From contig JADJXE010000001.1 in assembly GCA_016716005.1 (NCBI GenBank), positions 62,001-126,000 on the forward strand: a stretch of 64,000 nt of DNA. Direction: 5' to 3'. The first letter of the stretch is position 1, and every line of letters begins with the position of its first letter. The DNA is from Acidimicrobiales bacterium (GTDB taxonomy: Bacteria > Actinomycetota > Acidimicrobiia > Acidimicrobiales > JADJXE01). The notes beneath the pieces are model-generated. The model did no database searches and had not been told where the DNA came from. It was given only the letters and a program-made list of their open reading frames with translations. The position numbers were made by a program, and so were the translations under genes. Below, in pieces: positions 16,580 to 24,673 of this stretch.

Positions 16580-17410
16580 TCAGGGCTGGTTGCGGACGGA
16601 CGGTACCGTCCGGTCGGCGGGGTCGGCCCGGTCGAGCCACTGGTCGATGAGGTGGCGGGCGATGGACAACCGGGGCGGGATGGCGGGGAGGGTGTCGGCC
16701 GTGAACCACTGGGCGTCGATGATCTCGGTCTCGTCGATCCGGATGTCGCCGGACGCCCAGCGGGCGGTGAACCCGATCATCAGCGAGTGCGGGAACGGCC
16801 AGGGCTGGCTGGCCGCGTAGCGCACGTCGGCGAGCTCCACGCCGACCTCCTCGCGCACCTCCCGCTGCACGGCGTGCTCCAGCGTCTCACCCGGCTCCAC
16901 GAACCCGGCCAGGCACGAGTACAGGGGGATGGGGAACTGGCGGCCCCGGGCCAGCAGCACCTCGTCTCCCCGCTCGACCAGCACGATGACCGCCGGCGCG
17001 AGCCGGGGGAACGCCAGCAGGCCGCAGGCCGGGCACCGACGGGCCCGCTCGCCGCCGGCGGCCTCGGTCGGCGTGGCGCAGCGACCGCAGAAGCGGTGCG
17101 TCCGCTCCCACTCCACGAGCTGCAGGCCCCGCCCGGCCATCACCCACTGGTCTTCCGGCACGCGCCCGTACAGGGCCATGAGCGGGAGGAACCCCTCGCC
17201 GGCGTCGACGTCGGGGGCGGCGGCGGGGCCGGCGTCGGCCGCCCACCAGGCGTGGCCGTGGAGCAGGCCCAGGAAGTGGCGGGCCCCGACCCGGAGGCCC
17301 GCGTCGTCGGGGTCGGCCAGCAGCACCGAGGTGCCGCGCACGCACACCCAGACCGTGTCGCCACGGTGGTCGGGGGGCGGCTCGAGGAGGGGCTCGAAGG
17401 CAGCGGTCAC
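16580..17410 (-). CDS. nudC: NAD(+)/NADH diphosphatase, Nudix family
   Basis: A 276-residue enzyme that hydrolyses NAD(H) to NMN(H) and AMP and can remove NAD caps from RNA. The three NudC elements are in order: a four-cysteine zinc ribbon (CGRC...CPACG), the Nudix box in GFVEPGETLEHAVQREVREE, and the NudC-specific SQPWPFPHSLM motif downstream. The N-terminal regulatory domain is present. The GTG start at 17410 has no ribosome site but sits 8 bases after a TACGGT box, so I take it as leaderless. It heads an operon with the VOC gene. Confidence 0.92.
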   Translation of the reverse strand: MTAAFEPLLEPPPDHRGDTVWVCVRGTSVLLADPDDAGLRVGARHFLGLLHGHAWWAADAGPAAAPDVDAGEGFLPLMALYGRVPEDQWVMAGRGLQLVEWERTHRFCGRCATPTEAAGGERARRCPACGLLAFPRLAPAVIVLVERGDEVLLARGRQFPIPLYSCLAGFVEPGETLEHAVQREVREEVGVELADVRYAASQPWPFPHSLMIGFTARWASGDIRIDETEIIDAQWFTADTLPAIPPRLSIARHLIDQWLDRADPADRTVPSVRNQP

Positions 17411-17418
17411 GGCCGTGC

Positions 17419-17424
17419 ACCGTA
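17419..17424 (-). promoter_or_regulatory. -10 box TACGGT for leaderless nudC
   Basis: On the minus strand TACGGT is followed by 8 bases and then the nudC GTG. This spacing would start the message at the start codon. Confidence 0.45.
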
Positions 17425-17521
17425 GGCGGGGTGGAGGAGCCCGCGTAGCATCCGGTCGCGGCCGCCGTCGTCCGGCCGAAGCCGGCCACCCCGCCGACGC
17501 CGCCCGACCCAGGAGCCTGCC

Positions 17522-18370
17522 GTGGCCGACGCCTCCCCGCCGCAGGACGAGCCGCTCCTCGTCCTCGACGAGCTGAGCGACAACCTGCAGGCGTTCCGCC
17601 TGCTGCGGAAGAGCGACGAGGCTGCGGCCGACGAGGTCCTCGACCGGCTGGGCGCGTCCGGCCCGGTCGAGGCCCAGATCGTGTTCGAGATGGCGGCGGT
17701 GCGCCCCCTGTGGATACCGGAGCGCTTCGAGGAGGCCCACCGACTGGTGATGCACTCGCTCGAGGTGCTCGACCGCAACGGCGGTCGCCCGGCGCGCCTG
17801 CCCCGGCTCGGGCCGCTCAAGGTCCCGACGTCGGCCTTCGTGCAGCTCGTCACCCGCCTGATCGTGAAGAGCCACTGCCGCTCGGTGATCGAGGCCCTGC
17901 GCCGCCTCTACGGCCGGCGCGAGGCCTCCTGCCCGCCGGGCTCGCCCGACGGGCTGATGCTGCGGCGAGCCCGGTCCCAGGCCGAGCGCCTGACCCCCGG
18001 CTACTCCGGCAAGGGCATCGCCATCCCGACGTTCCTCGCCGGCGGCCTGGTGGCCTCCGTGGGCGCGTCGCTCCTGCAGACCGCCGGCGACCTGCTGGAG
18101 CGGCAGGGTCTGTTCCTGGCCGTCGCCACCGCGGCGCTGTTCCTGCTGTTCCTGGGCGCGGCGTGGGGCGTGCTGCGGGCCGCCGCCGTGGCCCGCCGTC
18201 GGAGCCGGCTCACGCTCGACCAGCCGCTGCGGGCCCTGTGGCAGACGATCGGCGCGGCCGGCGACCCGCCTCGTGACCAGAGCCGGGTGTTCGCGCTGGC
18301 TGCCATCGGCCTCAGCTCCGTCGCCCTGCTCCTGGTGCCGGCCGCTGTCACGTACGCCATCGCGACCTGA
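17522..18370 (+). CDS. Membrane protein with cytosolic helical N-terminus, function unknown
   Basis: A 282-residue protein. About 155 soluble, helical residues are followed by three hydrophobic segments (roughly 160-180, 190-215 and 258-282), so the C-terminal half should be in the membrane. No family was recognised. GTG start; the ribosome site is weak (CAGGAG a few bases upstream). A TAGCAT box about 70 bases upstream could be the promoter. Its stop lies 9 bases from the convergent mmsA stop. Confidence 0.65.
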   Translation: MADASPPQDEPLLVLDELSDNLQAFRLLRKSDEAAADEVLDRLGASGPVEAQIVFEMAAVRPLWIPERFEEAHRLVMHSLEVLDRNGGRPARLPRLGPLKVPTSAFVQLVTRLIVKSHCRSVIEALRRLYGRREASCPPGSPDGLMLRRARSQAERLTPGYSGKGIAIPTFLAGGLVASVGASLLQTAGDLLERQGLFLAVATAALFLLFLGAAWGVLRAAAVARRRSRLTLDQPLRALWQTIGAAGDPPRDQSRVFALAAIGLSSVALLLVPAAVTYAIAT

Positions 18371-18379
18371 CCCGGGGCC

Positions 18380-19867
18380 TCAGCGGTTCTGCGGGAAGCC
18401 GAGGTCGACGGTGCTGGTGGCCGGGTCGGGCCAGCGGCTCGTGACCACCTTGGTGCGCGTGCAGAAGTGGACGCCGTCGGGGCCGTACACGTGGGTGTCG
18501 CCGAACAGCGACGCCTTCCACCCACCGAAGGAGTAGTAGGCGACCGGGACGGGAACGGGGACGTTCACGCCGACCATGCCTGCGACCGCGTCGAACTGGA
18601 ACCGCCGGGCCGCCCCGCCGTCGCGGGTGAAGACCGCGGCACCGTTGCCGTACGGGTTGTCGTTCACCAGGCGGACGGCGTCGTCGTAGCTCGCGACGCG
18701 GACCACCGAGAGCACCGGGCCGAAGATCTCGTCGCGGTACACGCCCATGTGCGGCTGGACGTGGTCGACGAGGGACACGCCGAGGAAGAAGCCGGGCCGC
18801 TCGACGTGGCCGAGGCGGCCGTCGGCGACGACGACCGCACCCTGCTCGTGCGCCTGGTCGAGGTAGGCCGCCACCCGATCGCGGTGCTCGCGCGTGATGA
18901 GCGGGCCCATCTCGCTGTCGGGGTCGGTGCCGGGCCCCACCCGCACCTCGCCCAGGCGGGCGGTGATGGCGTCGACGAGCGGGTCGGCCACCGCCCCCAC
19001 GGCCACCACCACCGAGACGGCCATGCACCGCTCGCCGGCGGAGCCGTAGGCCGCGCTCACGGCCGCGTCGGCGGCCAGGTCGACGTCGGCGTCGGGCAGC
19101 ACCACCATGTGGTTCTTGGCGCCCCCCAGGGCCTGCACGCGCTTGCCATGGCGGGTGCCGGTCTCGTAGACGTGGCGGGCGACCGGGGTGGAGCCCACGA
19201 AGCTCACGGCCGCGATGTCGGGGTGCTCGAGGATGCGGTCGACGGCGACCCTGTCGCCCTGCACCACGTTGAAGACCCCGTCCGGGACCCCGGCATCGCG
19301 GAGCAGGGCCGCCAGGAACAGCGAGGCCGAGGGATCCTTCTCGGACGGCTTGAGCACGAACGTGTTGCCGCAGGCGATGGCGTTGGCGAACATCCACATG
19401 GGCACCATCGCCGGGAAGTTGAACGGGGTGATGCCCGCCACCACGCCGAGCGGCTGGCGGATCGAGTACACGTCGACCCCGCCGGCGGCCTGCTCGCTGT
19501 ACGCGCCCTTCAGGAGGTGGGGGACCCCGCAGGCGAACTCCACGTTCTCGATGCCCCGGGCGACCTCGCCGGCGGCATCGGCGGGCACCTTCCCGTGCTC
19601 GGCGGAGACGGCCGCGGCCAGCTCGGACCGCCCGGCGTCGAGCAGCTCGCGCACGCGGAACAGGACCTCGGACCGGCGGGCCAGCGAGGTGGCCCGCCAC
19701 GCGGGGAACGCGGCTGCGGCGGCGGCGACCGCGGCGTCGACCTCGGCGGTGGAGGCGAGGGCCACCTCGGCCCGCTGCTCGCCGGTGGCCGGGTCGAACA
19801 CGGGACCGGCGCGACCCGAGGTGCCGTCGACCCGGCGGCCCCCGATCCAGTGGCCGATGTGCTCCAT
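18380..19867 (-). CDS. mmsA: Methylmalonate-semialdehyde dehydrogenase (CoA-acylating)
   Basis: A 495-residue NAD-dependent aldehyde dehydrogenase that converts methylmalonate or malonate semialdehyde to propionyl- or acetyl-CoA in valine and inositol catabolism. The MmsA signature is clear: the N-terminal IGGRRV, GITPFNFPAMVPMWMFANA, the EKDPSASLFLA segment, GAKNHMVVLPDAD, and the catalytic cysteine in GSAGERCMAVS. The C-terminus shows SFGGWKASLFGD, which is specific to MmsA. ATG at 19867 with GGGAG upstream. The divergent RidA-family gene and the palindrome between them suggest joint regulation. Confidence 0.92.
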   Translation of the reverse strand: MEHIGHWIGGRRVDGTSGRAGPVFDPATGEQRAEVALASTAEVDAAVAAAAAAFPAWRATSLARRSEVLFRVRELLDAGRSELAAAVSAEHGKVPADAAGEVARGIENVEFACGVPHLLKGAYSEQAAGGVDVYSIRQPLGVVAGITPFNFPAMVPMWMFANAIACGNTFVLKPSEKDPSASLFLAALLRDAGVPDGVFNVVQGDRVAVDRILEHPDIAAVSFVGSTPVARHVYETGTRHGKRVQALGGAKNHMVVLPDADVDLAADAAVSAAYGSAGERCMAVSVVVAVGAVADPLVDAITARLGEVRVGPGTDPDSEMGPLITREHRDRVAAYLDQAHEQGAVVVADGRLGHVERPGFFLGVSLVDHVQPHMGVYRDEIFGPVLSVVRVASYDDAVRLVNDNPYGNGAAVFTRDGGAARRFQFDAVAGMVGVNVPVPVPVAYYSFGGWKASLFGDTHVYGPDGVHFCTRTKVVTSRWPDPATSTVDLGFPQNR

Positions 19868-19910
19868 CTCGCGCTCCCGTGCTCGGTGACCGGGCCAGGC
19901 TAGCGAGCGT

Positions 19911-19950
19911 CCCCCGACGTCCACCCCGGGGCCGGGGTGGACGTCGGGGG
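19911..19950. promoter_or_regulatory. Perfect 40-base palindrome between divergent mmsA and ridA-like genes
   Basis: Arms of 19 bases (19911-19929 and 19932-19950, beginning CCCCCGACGTCCACCCCGG) are exact reverse complements around GG. The site lies 43 bases before the mmsA start and about 40 before the RidA-family start. Being between two starts, it cannot be a terminator of either flanking gene. A dimeric-regulator operator or an mRNA-leader hairpin are the likely readings. Confidence 0.6.
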
Positions 19951-19990
19951 GTGCAGGCGCCACCATCTGTGGGATCGAGAGGGGGTGGCC

Positions 19991-20449
19991 GTGGGCGCCG
20001 AGCAACGGCTGGTCGAGCTGGGGATCGCACTGCCGCCGCCGCCGCCGCCGGTGGCGAGCTACGTCCCGGCCCGCCGCAGCGGGAGCGTGCTGTACGTGTC
20101 GGGACACGGGCCGGTCCCCGCCGACGGACGGCCCGTCGTGGGTGTGGTCGGTCGCGACCTCACCGTGGACGAGGGGCGCGACGCGGCCTTCCTCTGCGGA
20201 CTGGGCCTGCTCGCCACCATGCGCAGCGCGCTGGGCAGCCTCGACCGGGTGACCGGCATCGTGAAGGTCCTCGGCATGGTGCGGGCCGCACCCGACTTCC
20301 TCGCCTTCCCGGCCGTGATCGACGGGTGCTCCGACCTGCTGGTGGCCGTGTTCGGCGACGCCGGCCGGCACGCGCGATCGGCGGTGGGCGTGGACGGGCT
20401 CCCCTTCGGCATCGCCGTGGAGATCGAGCTCGTCGCCGAGGTCGCCTGA
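19991..20449 (+). CDS. RidA (YjgF/YER057c/UK114) family protein
   Basis: A protein of about 152 residues related to RidA, the enamine/imine deaminase that removes reactive intermediates of PLP enzymes. Matches include YVPARRSGSVLYVSGHGPVPADG, the LLATMRSALGSLDRV helix, and the C-terminal GIAVEIELVAEV strand. The arginine typical of active RidA near the C-terminus is not obvious, so it may belong to a non-RidA subfamily. A run of six prolines (residues 14-19) precedes the domain. Start is GTG 19991 after GAGAGGGGG; GTG 19985 is also possible. Confidence 0.8.
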   Translation: MGAEQRLVELGIALPPPPPPVASYVPARRSGSVLYVSGHGPVPADGRPVVGVVGRDLTVDEGRDAAFLCGLGLLATMRSALGSLDRVTGIVKVLGMVRAAPDFLAFPAVIDGCSDLLVAVFGDAGRHARSAVGVDGLPFGIAVEIELVAEVA

Positions 20450-20489
20450 GGCTGCAGCCGCGACGCCGAACGTGCCCCGGGCAGGGGAG

Positions 20490-21368
20490 CTACCGGTCGA
20501 TCGGGCCGGGCAGCAGGAAGGGGTACGGGCGCCGCCGCACCGAACGTTGCCACCATCGGTCCGCCCGCCGCACCCGTTGGAGCGCGTCCCAGAGCCGGGC
20601 GTCGGAGGCGTAGTCGCGCCGCACCTCGTCCGGGTCGACGGGTGGGTCGACCCGGCGGTTCACCTCGTCGAGCAGCACCGGCAGCCAGCCGTCCAGGCGC
20701 TCCTTGAGCAGGTTCGCCGACACGTCGAGCAGCACCGTACGGGCGTCGTGGTAGCGGCCGACGATCGAGGGGACCACGAAGCGCCGCACCGGCGACCGCA
20801 GCACCCAGGGCAGGGAGGCGACGAACAGCCCTGTGTCGAGCAGCGACCCTCCCGCGGCGTCGCGGGCCAGCGGCGTCGACACGTCGACGTAGCCGAGCTG
20901 CCCCTGGTGCCACACCCAGTTCGACAGCTGGCCGTCGAGACCGAACCCGGGGTGCACGGCGCGCGCCACGGCGTCGACGACCGCCTCGACCGCCGGGTGC
21001 CCGGCTGCCGGGTCGGTCGACCGGAGGGTGGCCGGCACGAACGACGGCGCGGGCAGGGCCGGCTGGACCAGGTAGGCGACGGGCGGCTCGCTGCCCGGTG
21101 CCACGCGCAGCTCGGTGGGCACCACCCGCACCCCGGCGCGCTCCAGGCCGGCCACGTACCAGTGCACCAGCGCCTCGTACCGCGCCAGGGTCTCGCGGTC
21201 GGCGAAGGGCGGCAGGCGCTTGCAGGCCAGCACCGGCGCGTCCGCCGGCCAGCCGAGCACCACCGAGATCTCCCCGTACCCCACCACCCGGAGCGCACCG
21301 GTGTCACCGCTGCGGAGCGCCTCCTGCACCTGGCCCTCGAGCGCGCCGAGGGCGTCGTCGGCGATCAC
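20490..21368 (-). CDS. Kinase-like protein (aminoglycoside-phosphotransferase fold), coupled to an aminotransferase
   Basis: A 292-residue cytosolic protein. It has the order of a protein/APH kinase fold: a glycine loop VGYGEISVVLGW (28-40), a lysine at about 50 in VLACKRL, a catalytic-loop-like GLDGQLSNWVW (143-153) with Asp and Asn correctly spaced, and a metal-binding Asp in LGYVDVST (about 162). A helical, basic C-terminus follows. The target, if it phosphorylates anything, is unknown. Its GTG overlaps the aminotransferase stop as GTGA, so it is translated right after that gene. Confidence 0.6.
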   Translation of the reverse strand: MIADDALGALEGQVQEALRSGDTGALRVVGYGEISVVLGWPADAPVLACKRLPPFADRETLARYEALVHWYVAGLERAGVRVVPTELRVAPGSEPPVAYLVQPALPAPSFVPATLRSTDPAAGHPAVEAVVDAVARAVHPGFGLDGQLSNWVWHQGQLGYVDVSTPLARDAAGGSLLDTGLFVASLPWVLRSPVRRFVVPSIVGRYHDARTVLLDVSANLLKERLDGWLPVLLDEVNRRVDPPVDPDEVRRDYASDARLWDALQRVRRADRWWQRSVRRRPYPFLLPGPIDR

Positions 21369-22588
21369 GGCTCGCCGAACACCTTCCGGACGATGCCGAT
21401 GATCTCGTCGGCCTCGTCGTCGGTGGCGATCAGGGGTGGCTTGAACTGCACGACGGAGGTGTCGTTGTTGGCGAACACCGCGAACACCCCGGCGCGGATC
21501 AGGTCGGCCGCAGCCAGCAGCCCGTCGCCCTCCCGGGGGAAGGCCAGCCCCATGGTGAGACCGCGCCGCCGCAGGGTGAACGGGAGGCCGGCCAGGCCGG
21601 CCCCGAACCGGTCGCCCAGCGCGACCACCCGCTCGAGGAAGCCGGGCCCGGTGACGATGTCGAGCACCTCGAGGGCGGCCACGCAGCCCAGCTCGGCTCC
21701 CCCGAAGGTGGACACGTGCACGAAGGGGTGGTGGTCGAAGAAGTCGTGGAGGTCGGCCGTCATGAGGGTGGCGCTGATCGGGTACAGGCCGCCCGAGAGG
21801 CCCTTGCCGGTGACCACCATGTCGGGCTCGGCGCCGTCCTGCTGGTACGACCAGACGGTGCCGGTGCGGCCCAGACCGGTCTGGACCTCGTCGAGGATCA
21901 GCAGGGCCCCCCGCTCGTGGCACAGCTCGCCCGCCGCTCGCAGGTAGCCCGGCGAGGGCACCGGGAAGCCCAGCGTGGCCGGGATCGACTCGAGGATGAG
22001 GGCCGCGGTGTCGCGGCCGACGGCGGCGTCGAGGGCCGGGAGGTCGTCGAACGGCACCTGGGTGAAGTGCGGCAGGTTCGGGCCGAACGGATCCCGGTAC
22101 GAGGCATCCCCGGTGGCCATGGCCAGGCCGGTGTGGCCGTGGTAGCCGCCCCGCGCCGAGACGATCCCCTGGCGGCCGGTGTGCCCCCTCGCCAGCTTGA
22201 GGGCGAGGTCGACGGCCTCGCCGCCACCGACCCCGAAGACGGTGGCGGGCAGCCGGTCGCCGGTGGTGGCCGCCAGCCGCTCGGCGAGCAGCGCCCGCCA
22301 CGGCGACACCAGGTGGTGGTTGCCGACGTCGAGGTGGTCGAGCGCCCGGCGCAGGGCGGCGACGATCCGCGGGTTGCGATGGCCGAGGTTGAACACGCCG
22401 CCGTTGCAGTGGCAGTTCCAGAACCACTCGCCGGTGTAGGCGTCCTGGAACCGCGCGCCCTCCCGCTCGCCCATCACCAGGCCCAGGCCGAGGGCGCGGA
22501 ACGCGTCGACCTTGCCCCGGTTGACGCGATCCGCGAACACGGCGTCGAGCTCGTCGCGCGAGGCGAACGGCATGGCCGGGTCGGTCAT
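21365..22588 (-). CDS. Class III (omega) aminotransferase
   Basis: A 407-residue PLP-dependent aminotransferase of fold type I. It shows the cofactor phosphate loop VGGGEAVDLALKLAR, the aromatic GGYHGHT, LILDEVQTGLGRTG with the PLP-ring aspartate, and the Schiff-base lysine in VVTGKGLSGGLYPISA. The unusual N-terminal CHCNGGVFNLGHRNP region sits where other members have the substrate-specificity loop. Relatives use ornithine, 4-aminobutyrate, putrescine or taurine; the substrate is not clear. ATG at 22588 with GAAGGGGGG. The following kinase-like gene overlaps by four bases, suggesting one pathway step pair. Confidence 0.85.
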   Translation of the reverse strand: MTDPAMPFASRDELDAVFADRVNRGKVDAFRALGLGLVMGEREGARFQDAYTGEWFWNCHCNGGVFNLGHRNPRIVAALRRALDHLDVGNHHLVSPWRALLAERLAATTGDRLPATVFGVGGGEAVDLALKLARGHTGRQGIVSARGGYHGHTGLAMATGDASYRDPFGPNLPHFTQVPFDDLPALDAAVGRDTAALILESIPATLGFPVPSPGYLRAAGELCHERGALLILDEVQTGLGRTGTVWSYQQDGAEPDMVVTGKGLSGGLYPISATLMTADLHDFFDHHPFVHVSTFGGAELGCVAALEVLDIVTGPGFLERVVALGDRFGAGLAGLPFTLRRRGLTMGLAFPREGDGLLAAADLIRAGVFAVFANNDTSVVQFKPPLIATDDEADEIIGIVRKVFGEP

Positions 22589-22618
22589 GGGCCCCCCTTC
22601 CCTGGTTCCCGAGCGCGG

Positions 22619-22624
22619 ATCGTA
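22619..22624 (-). promoter_or_regulatory. Probable -10 box TACGAT for the aminotransferase/kinase-like operon
   Basis: TACGAT on the minus strand lies about 30 bases before the aminotransferase ATG. This leaves a short leader containing its GGGGGG ribosome site. Confidence 0.35.
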
Positions 22625-22721
22625 CGTCCCCGGGGTGCTGGCGCTGGGCCCGGGCCTCGCCGGCTGCGCCGTCACCCCGTCGCCCTGGAGCCTGGCGGCG
22701 GTCCGTGAGCCCTGACCGGCG

Positions 22722-23462
22722 TCAGCGCGGCCGGGCGGCCAGGGCGGCGACGGCGACGGCGACCACCGCGACGAGCGGGGCGAGCAGCGCCCAGGTGCCG
22801 ACCCCGCGGTGCAGGGCGGTGCCGGCGGCGGCGCCCCCCACGTAGGCGACGAGGACGGTGCCCAGCACGACCAGGTGGCCTCGCCGGGGTGCGCTCGGGC
22901 CGTCGTGGTCGACGGTGGCCAGCGCAGCGGCCTCCCCGATCGACGCCATGACGCCCGAGGTGTACGTGGTGGAGATGGCGGTGTCGCCGACCCGCCGCAG
23001 CACCACCGTCTGGGCGCCCATCGCGAGGGTGGCGATCACGATCAGGACGCCGCGCCAGGGGCCGGTCGCCGGGTCGCCGTGGGCGCCGACCACGGCCAGG
23101 CTGGCGGGGACGAGGACGGCGAGGAGCACGGCCTCGACGCCCAGGGCCCGGGTGGACCTCCGCTCGGCGATCGCGCCCCGGGCGCCGGCTCGCCCCAGCA
23201 CCGCGGCCAGGCCGACGCCGACGGCGAAGGACACCAGGGACAGCGCGAGGGCCAGGGAGTCGGCGGGCCGGCCCTCGCCGATCCCGATGCCGAGGAGGAC
23301 GGCGTTCCCGCTCATGTTGGCCGTGAACACGCCGGTGACCCCCACGTAGCAGATGGCGTCGGCGGCGCCGGCCGCGGCCGTCAGGACCGCGGCGACCGCC
23401 AGCGGGTGGCCCAGGGCGGGGGTGGCGGTCGGCTCGGTCACGGGCGCCGGCTCAGGCGCCAC
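22722..23462 (-). CDS. DUF1275 (YoaK) family membrane protein
   Basis: A 246-residue integral membrane protein with about six hydrophobic segments. The hallmarks of DUF1275 are present: AAGAADAICYVGVTGVFTANMSGN in the first segment, and VLRRVGDTAISTTYTSGVMASIGEA in the middle. Function is unknown; transport of small solutes has been suggested for the family. The GTG start overlaps the end of the clamp/YbjN gene by 11 bases, so the pair is one transcript. Confidence 0.85.
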   Translation of the reverse strand: MAPEPAPVTEPTATPALGHPLAVAAVLTAAAGAADAICYVGVTGVFTANMSGNAVLLGIGIGEGRPADSLALALSLVSFAVGVGLAAVLGRAGARGAIAERRSTRALGVEAVLLAVLVPASLAVVGAHGDPATGPWRGVLIVIATLAMGAQTVVLRRVGDTAISTTYTSGVMASIGEAAALATVDHDGPSAPRRGHLVVLGTVLVAYVGGAAAGTALHRGVGTWALLAPLVAVVAVAVAALAARPR

Positions 23463-24633
23463 CGTCGTCGAAGGCGATGGTGCCGCCGAAGAACTCGCTC
23501 AGCACCGGGCCCAGGTCCTGGGCCGCGGTCACCACGGCCGCGCAGCCGTTGGCCAGCTCCTCGACGTCGAGGGTGCTGGCCAGCTGCTCGATCTCCACGA
23601 TCACCTGCTCGTCGAACCAGAAGGCCCGCACGAAGGGGAGGTTGGCGTTGTAGTCGTTGACCTCGCGGAGGAGCTCCTCGGTGCAGGGCACGTCGCGCAG
23701 CACCACGGAGAACACCTGCACCCGTGCCGGCTCGTCGTCGGGCAGGCGCACGTAGAGGTCGGCGCTGCCGAAGCGGAACGGGTAGTCGCCGTCGGGGTCG
23801 CGGACGAGGTGCTGGACGCCCATCCGCTCCAGGAGGCCTTCGAGGCGCTCGCGGTGCTGCTCGGGCGTCGCGTCGATGGGCACGAGGTAGCCGGCCCAGC
23901 CGTCCGACGCGAACCGCAGGGGACACCGCCGGTCGACCGGGAGCGAGACGACGATCTCGTCGTCGTCGACGGCATCGAGGAACTCCTCCAGGAACAGCGG
24001 GTTGACGGGGAGGCTGGTCTCCCCGTCGGCACGGCAGGCCAGCCCGAAGCGCGAGAGCCCGTAGTCGCCCCAGTCGACCACCAGCTCCAGGCGCGTCGGG
24101 GTGATGTGGAGCCAGAACAGCGGACCCGGGTCGTCCCCCTCGCCGTCGATCGACGCGCCGGCCGGCATCAGGCGGCCCAGGCGCACCAGGTCCAGCAGCA
24201 GCCCCCGGCTCACGCGCATGTCGAGGTAGGGCCGGTCGAGGAGCGAGCCGGTGAGGGTCGCCACGTCGGGGAAGCCCTCGGGGCCGGCCGGGAGCCGCAT
24301 GGACGCCTCGCCGACCCGGAGGGTGACGGCGTGGGGCGCACCACCCTCACCGGCCCGCTCGACGGTCAGCTCGGCCGGGCCGTGCCCGGCGGTGAGGGCC
24401 ACCGCCGCCCCGACCAGACGGACGGGCATCGACACCTCGAGCACCTCGGGCCCCTCGCCCGCCTCGAGGACGGCCAGCCGGAAGGAGTCCGTCGCCATCC
24501 ACCGGCGGTGCTGCCCGTCGGCCTGCAGGCGCACGTGGCCCACCCCGGTGAGCTCGTCGCCGCCTGCGAAGGGCACCACGCGGGTGAGCACGGCCTCCCA
24601 CTCGGTGTGGTCGATGCGCACCGCCGTCTCCAT
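23452..24633 (-). CDS. Two-domain sliding-clamp-like protein fused to a YbjN-like domain
   Basis: A 393-residue cytosolic protein. Residues 8-125 resemble the middle domain of the DNA polymerase III beta clamp, including RRWMATDSFRLAV (DnaN: ATDGHRLAV), a LVGAAVALTAG helix and a closing GPEGFPDV. Residues 136-254 resemble the last clamp domain, with LPVNPLFLEEFLDAV and a final AGYLVPID where DnaN ends in VMPxR. No first clamp domain is present. Residues 265-385 look like a YbjN/type III chaperone-like domain (VNDYNANLPFVRAFWFDEQVIVEIE). A role as a trimming or stress paralogue of the clamp is only a guess. The ATG fits a leaderless start. It is followed by the overlapping DUF1275 gene. Confidence 0.6.
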   Translation of the reverse strand: METAVRIDHTEWEAVLTRVVPFAGGDELTGVGHVRLQADGQHRRWMATDSFRLAVLEAGEGPEVLEVSMPVRLVGAAVALTAGHGPAELTVERAGEGGAPHAVTLRVGEASMRLPAGPEGFPDVATLTGSLLDRPYLDMRVSRGLLLDLVRLGRLMPAGASIDGEGDDPGPLFWLHITPTRLELVVDWGDYGLSRFGLACRADGETSLPVNPLFLEEFLDAVDDDEIVVSLPVDRRCPLRFASDGWAGYLVPIDATPEQHRERLEGLLERMGVQHLVRDPDGDYPFRFGSADLYVRLPDDEPARVQVFSVVLRDVPCTEELLREVNDYNANLPFVRAFWFDEQVIVEIEQLASTLDVEELANGCAAVVTAAQDLGPVLSEFFGGTIAFDDGGA

Positions 24634-24639
24634 GCCGCC

Positions 24640-24645
24640 AACCTA
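24640..24645 (-). promoter_or_regulatory. -10 box TAGGTT for the leaderless clamp/YbjN gene
   Basis: On the minus strand TAGGTT is followed by six bases and then the ATG. No ribosome site is present, so leaderless translation is likely. Confidence 0.45.
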
Positions 24646-24673
24646 CGCCGGGCCGCCCGCGAGGAGGCGCGGG

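Noticed and set aside
20032..20049. CCG triplet run in the RidA-family gene as a variable repeat
   Set aside because: Six codons only, coding for a plain proline stretch; no sign of variability.
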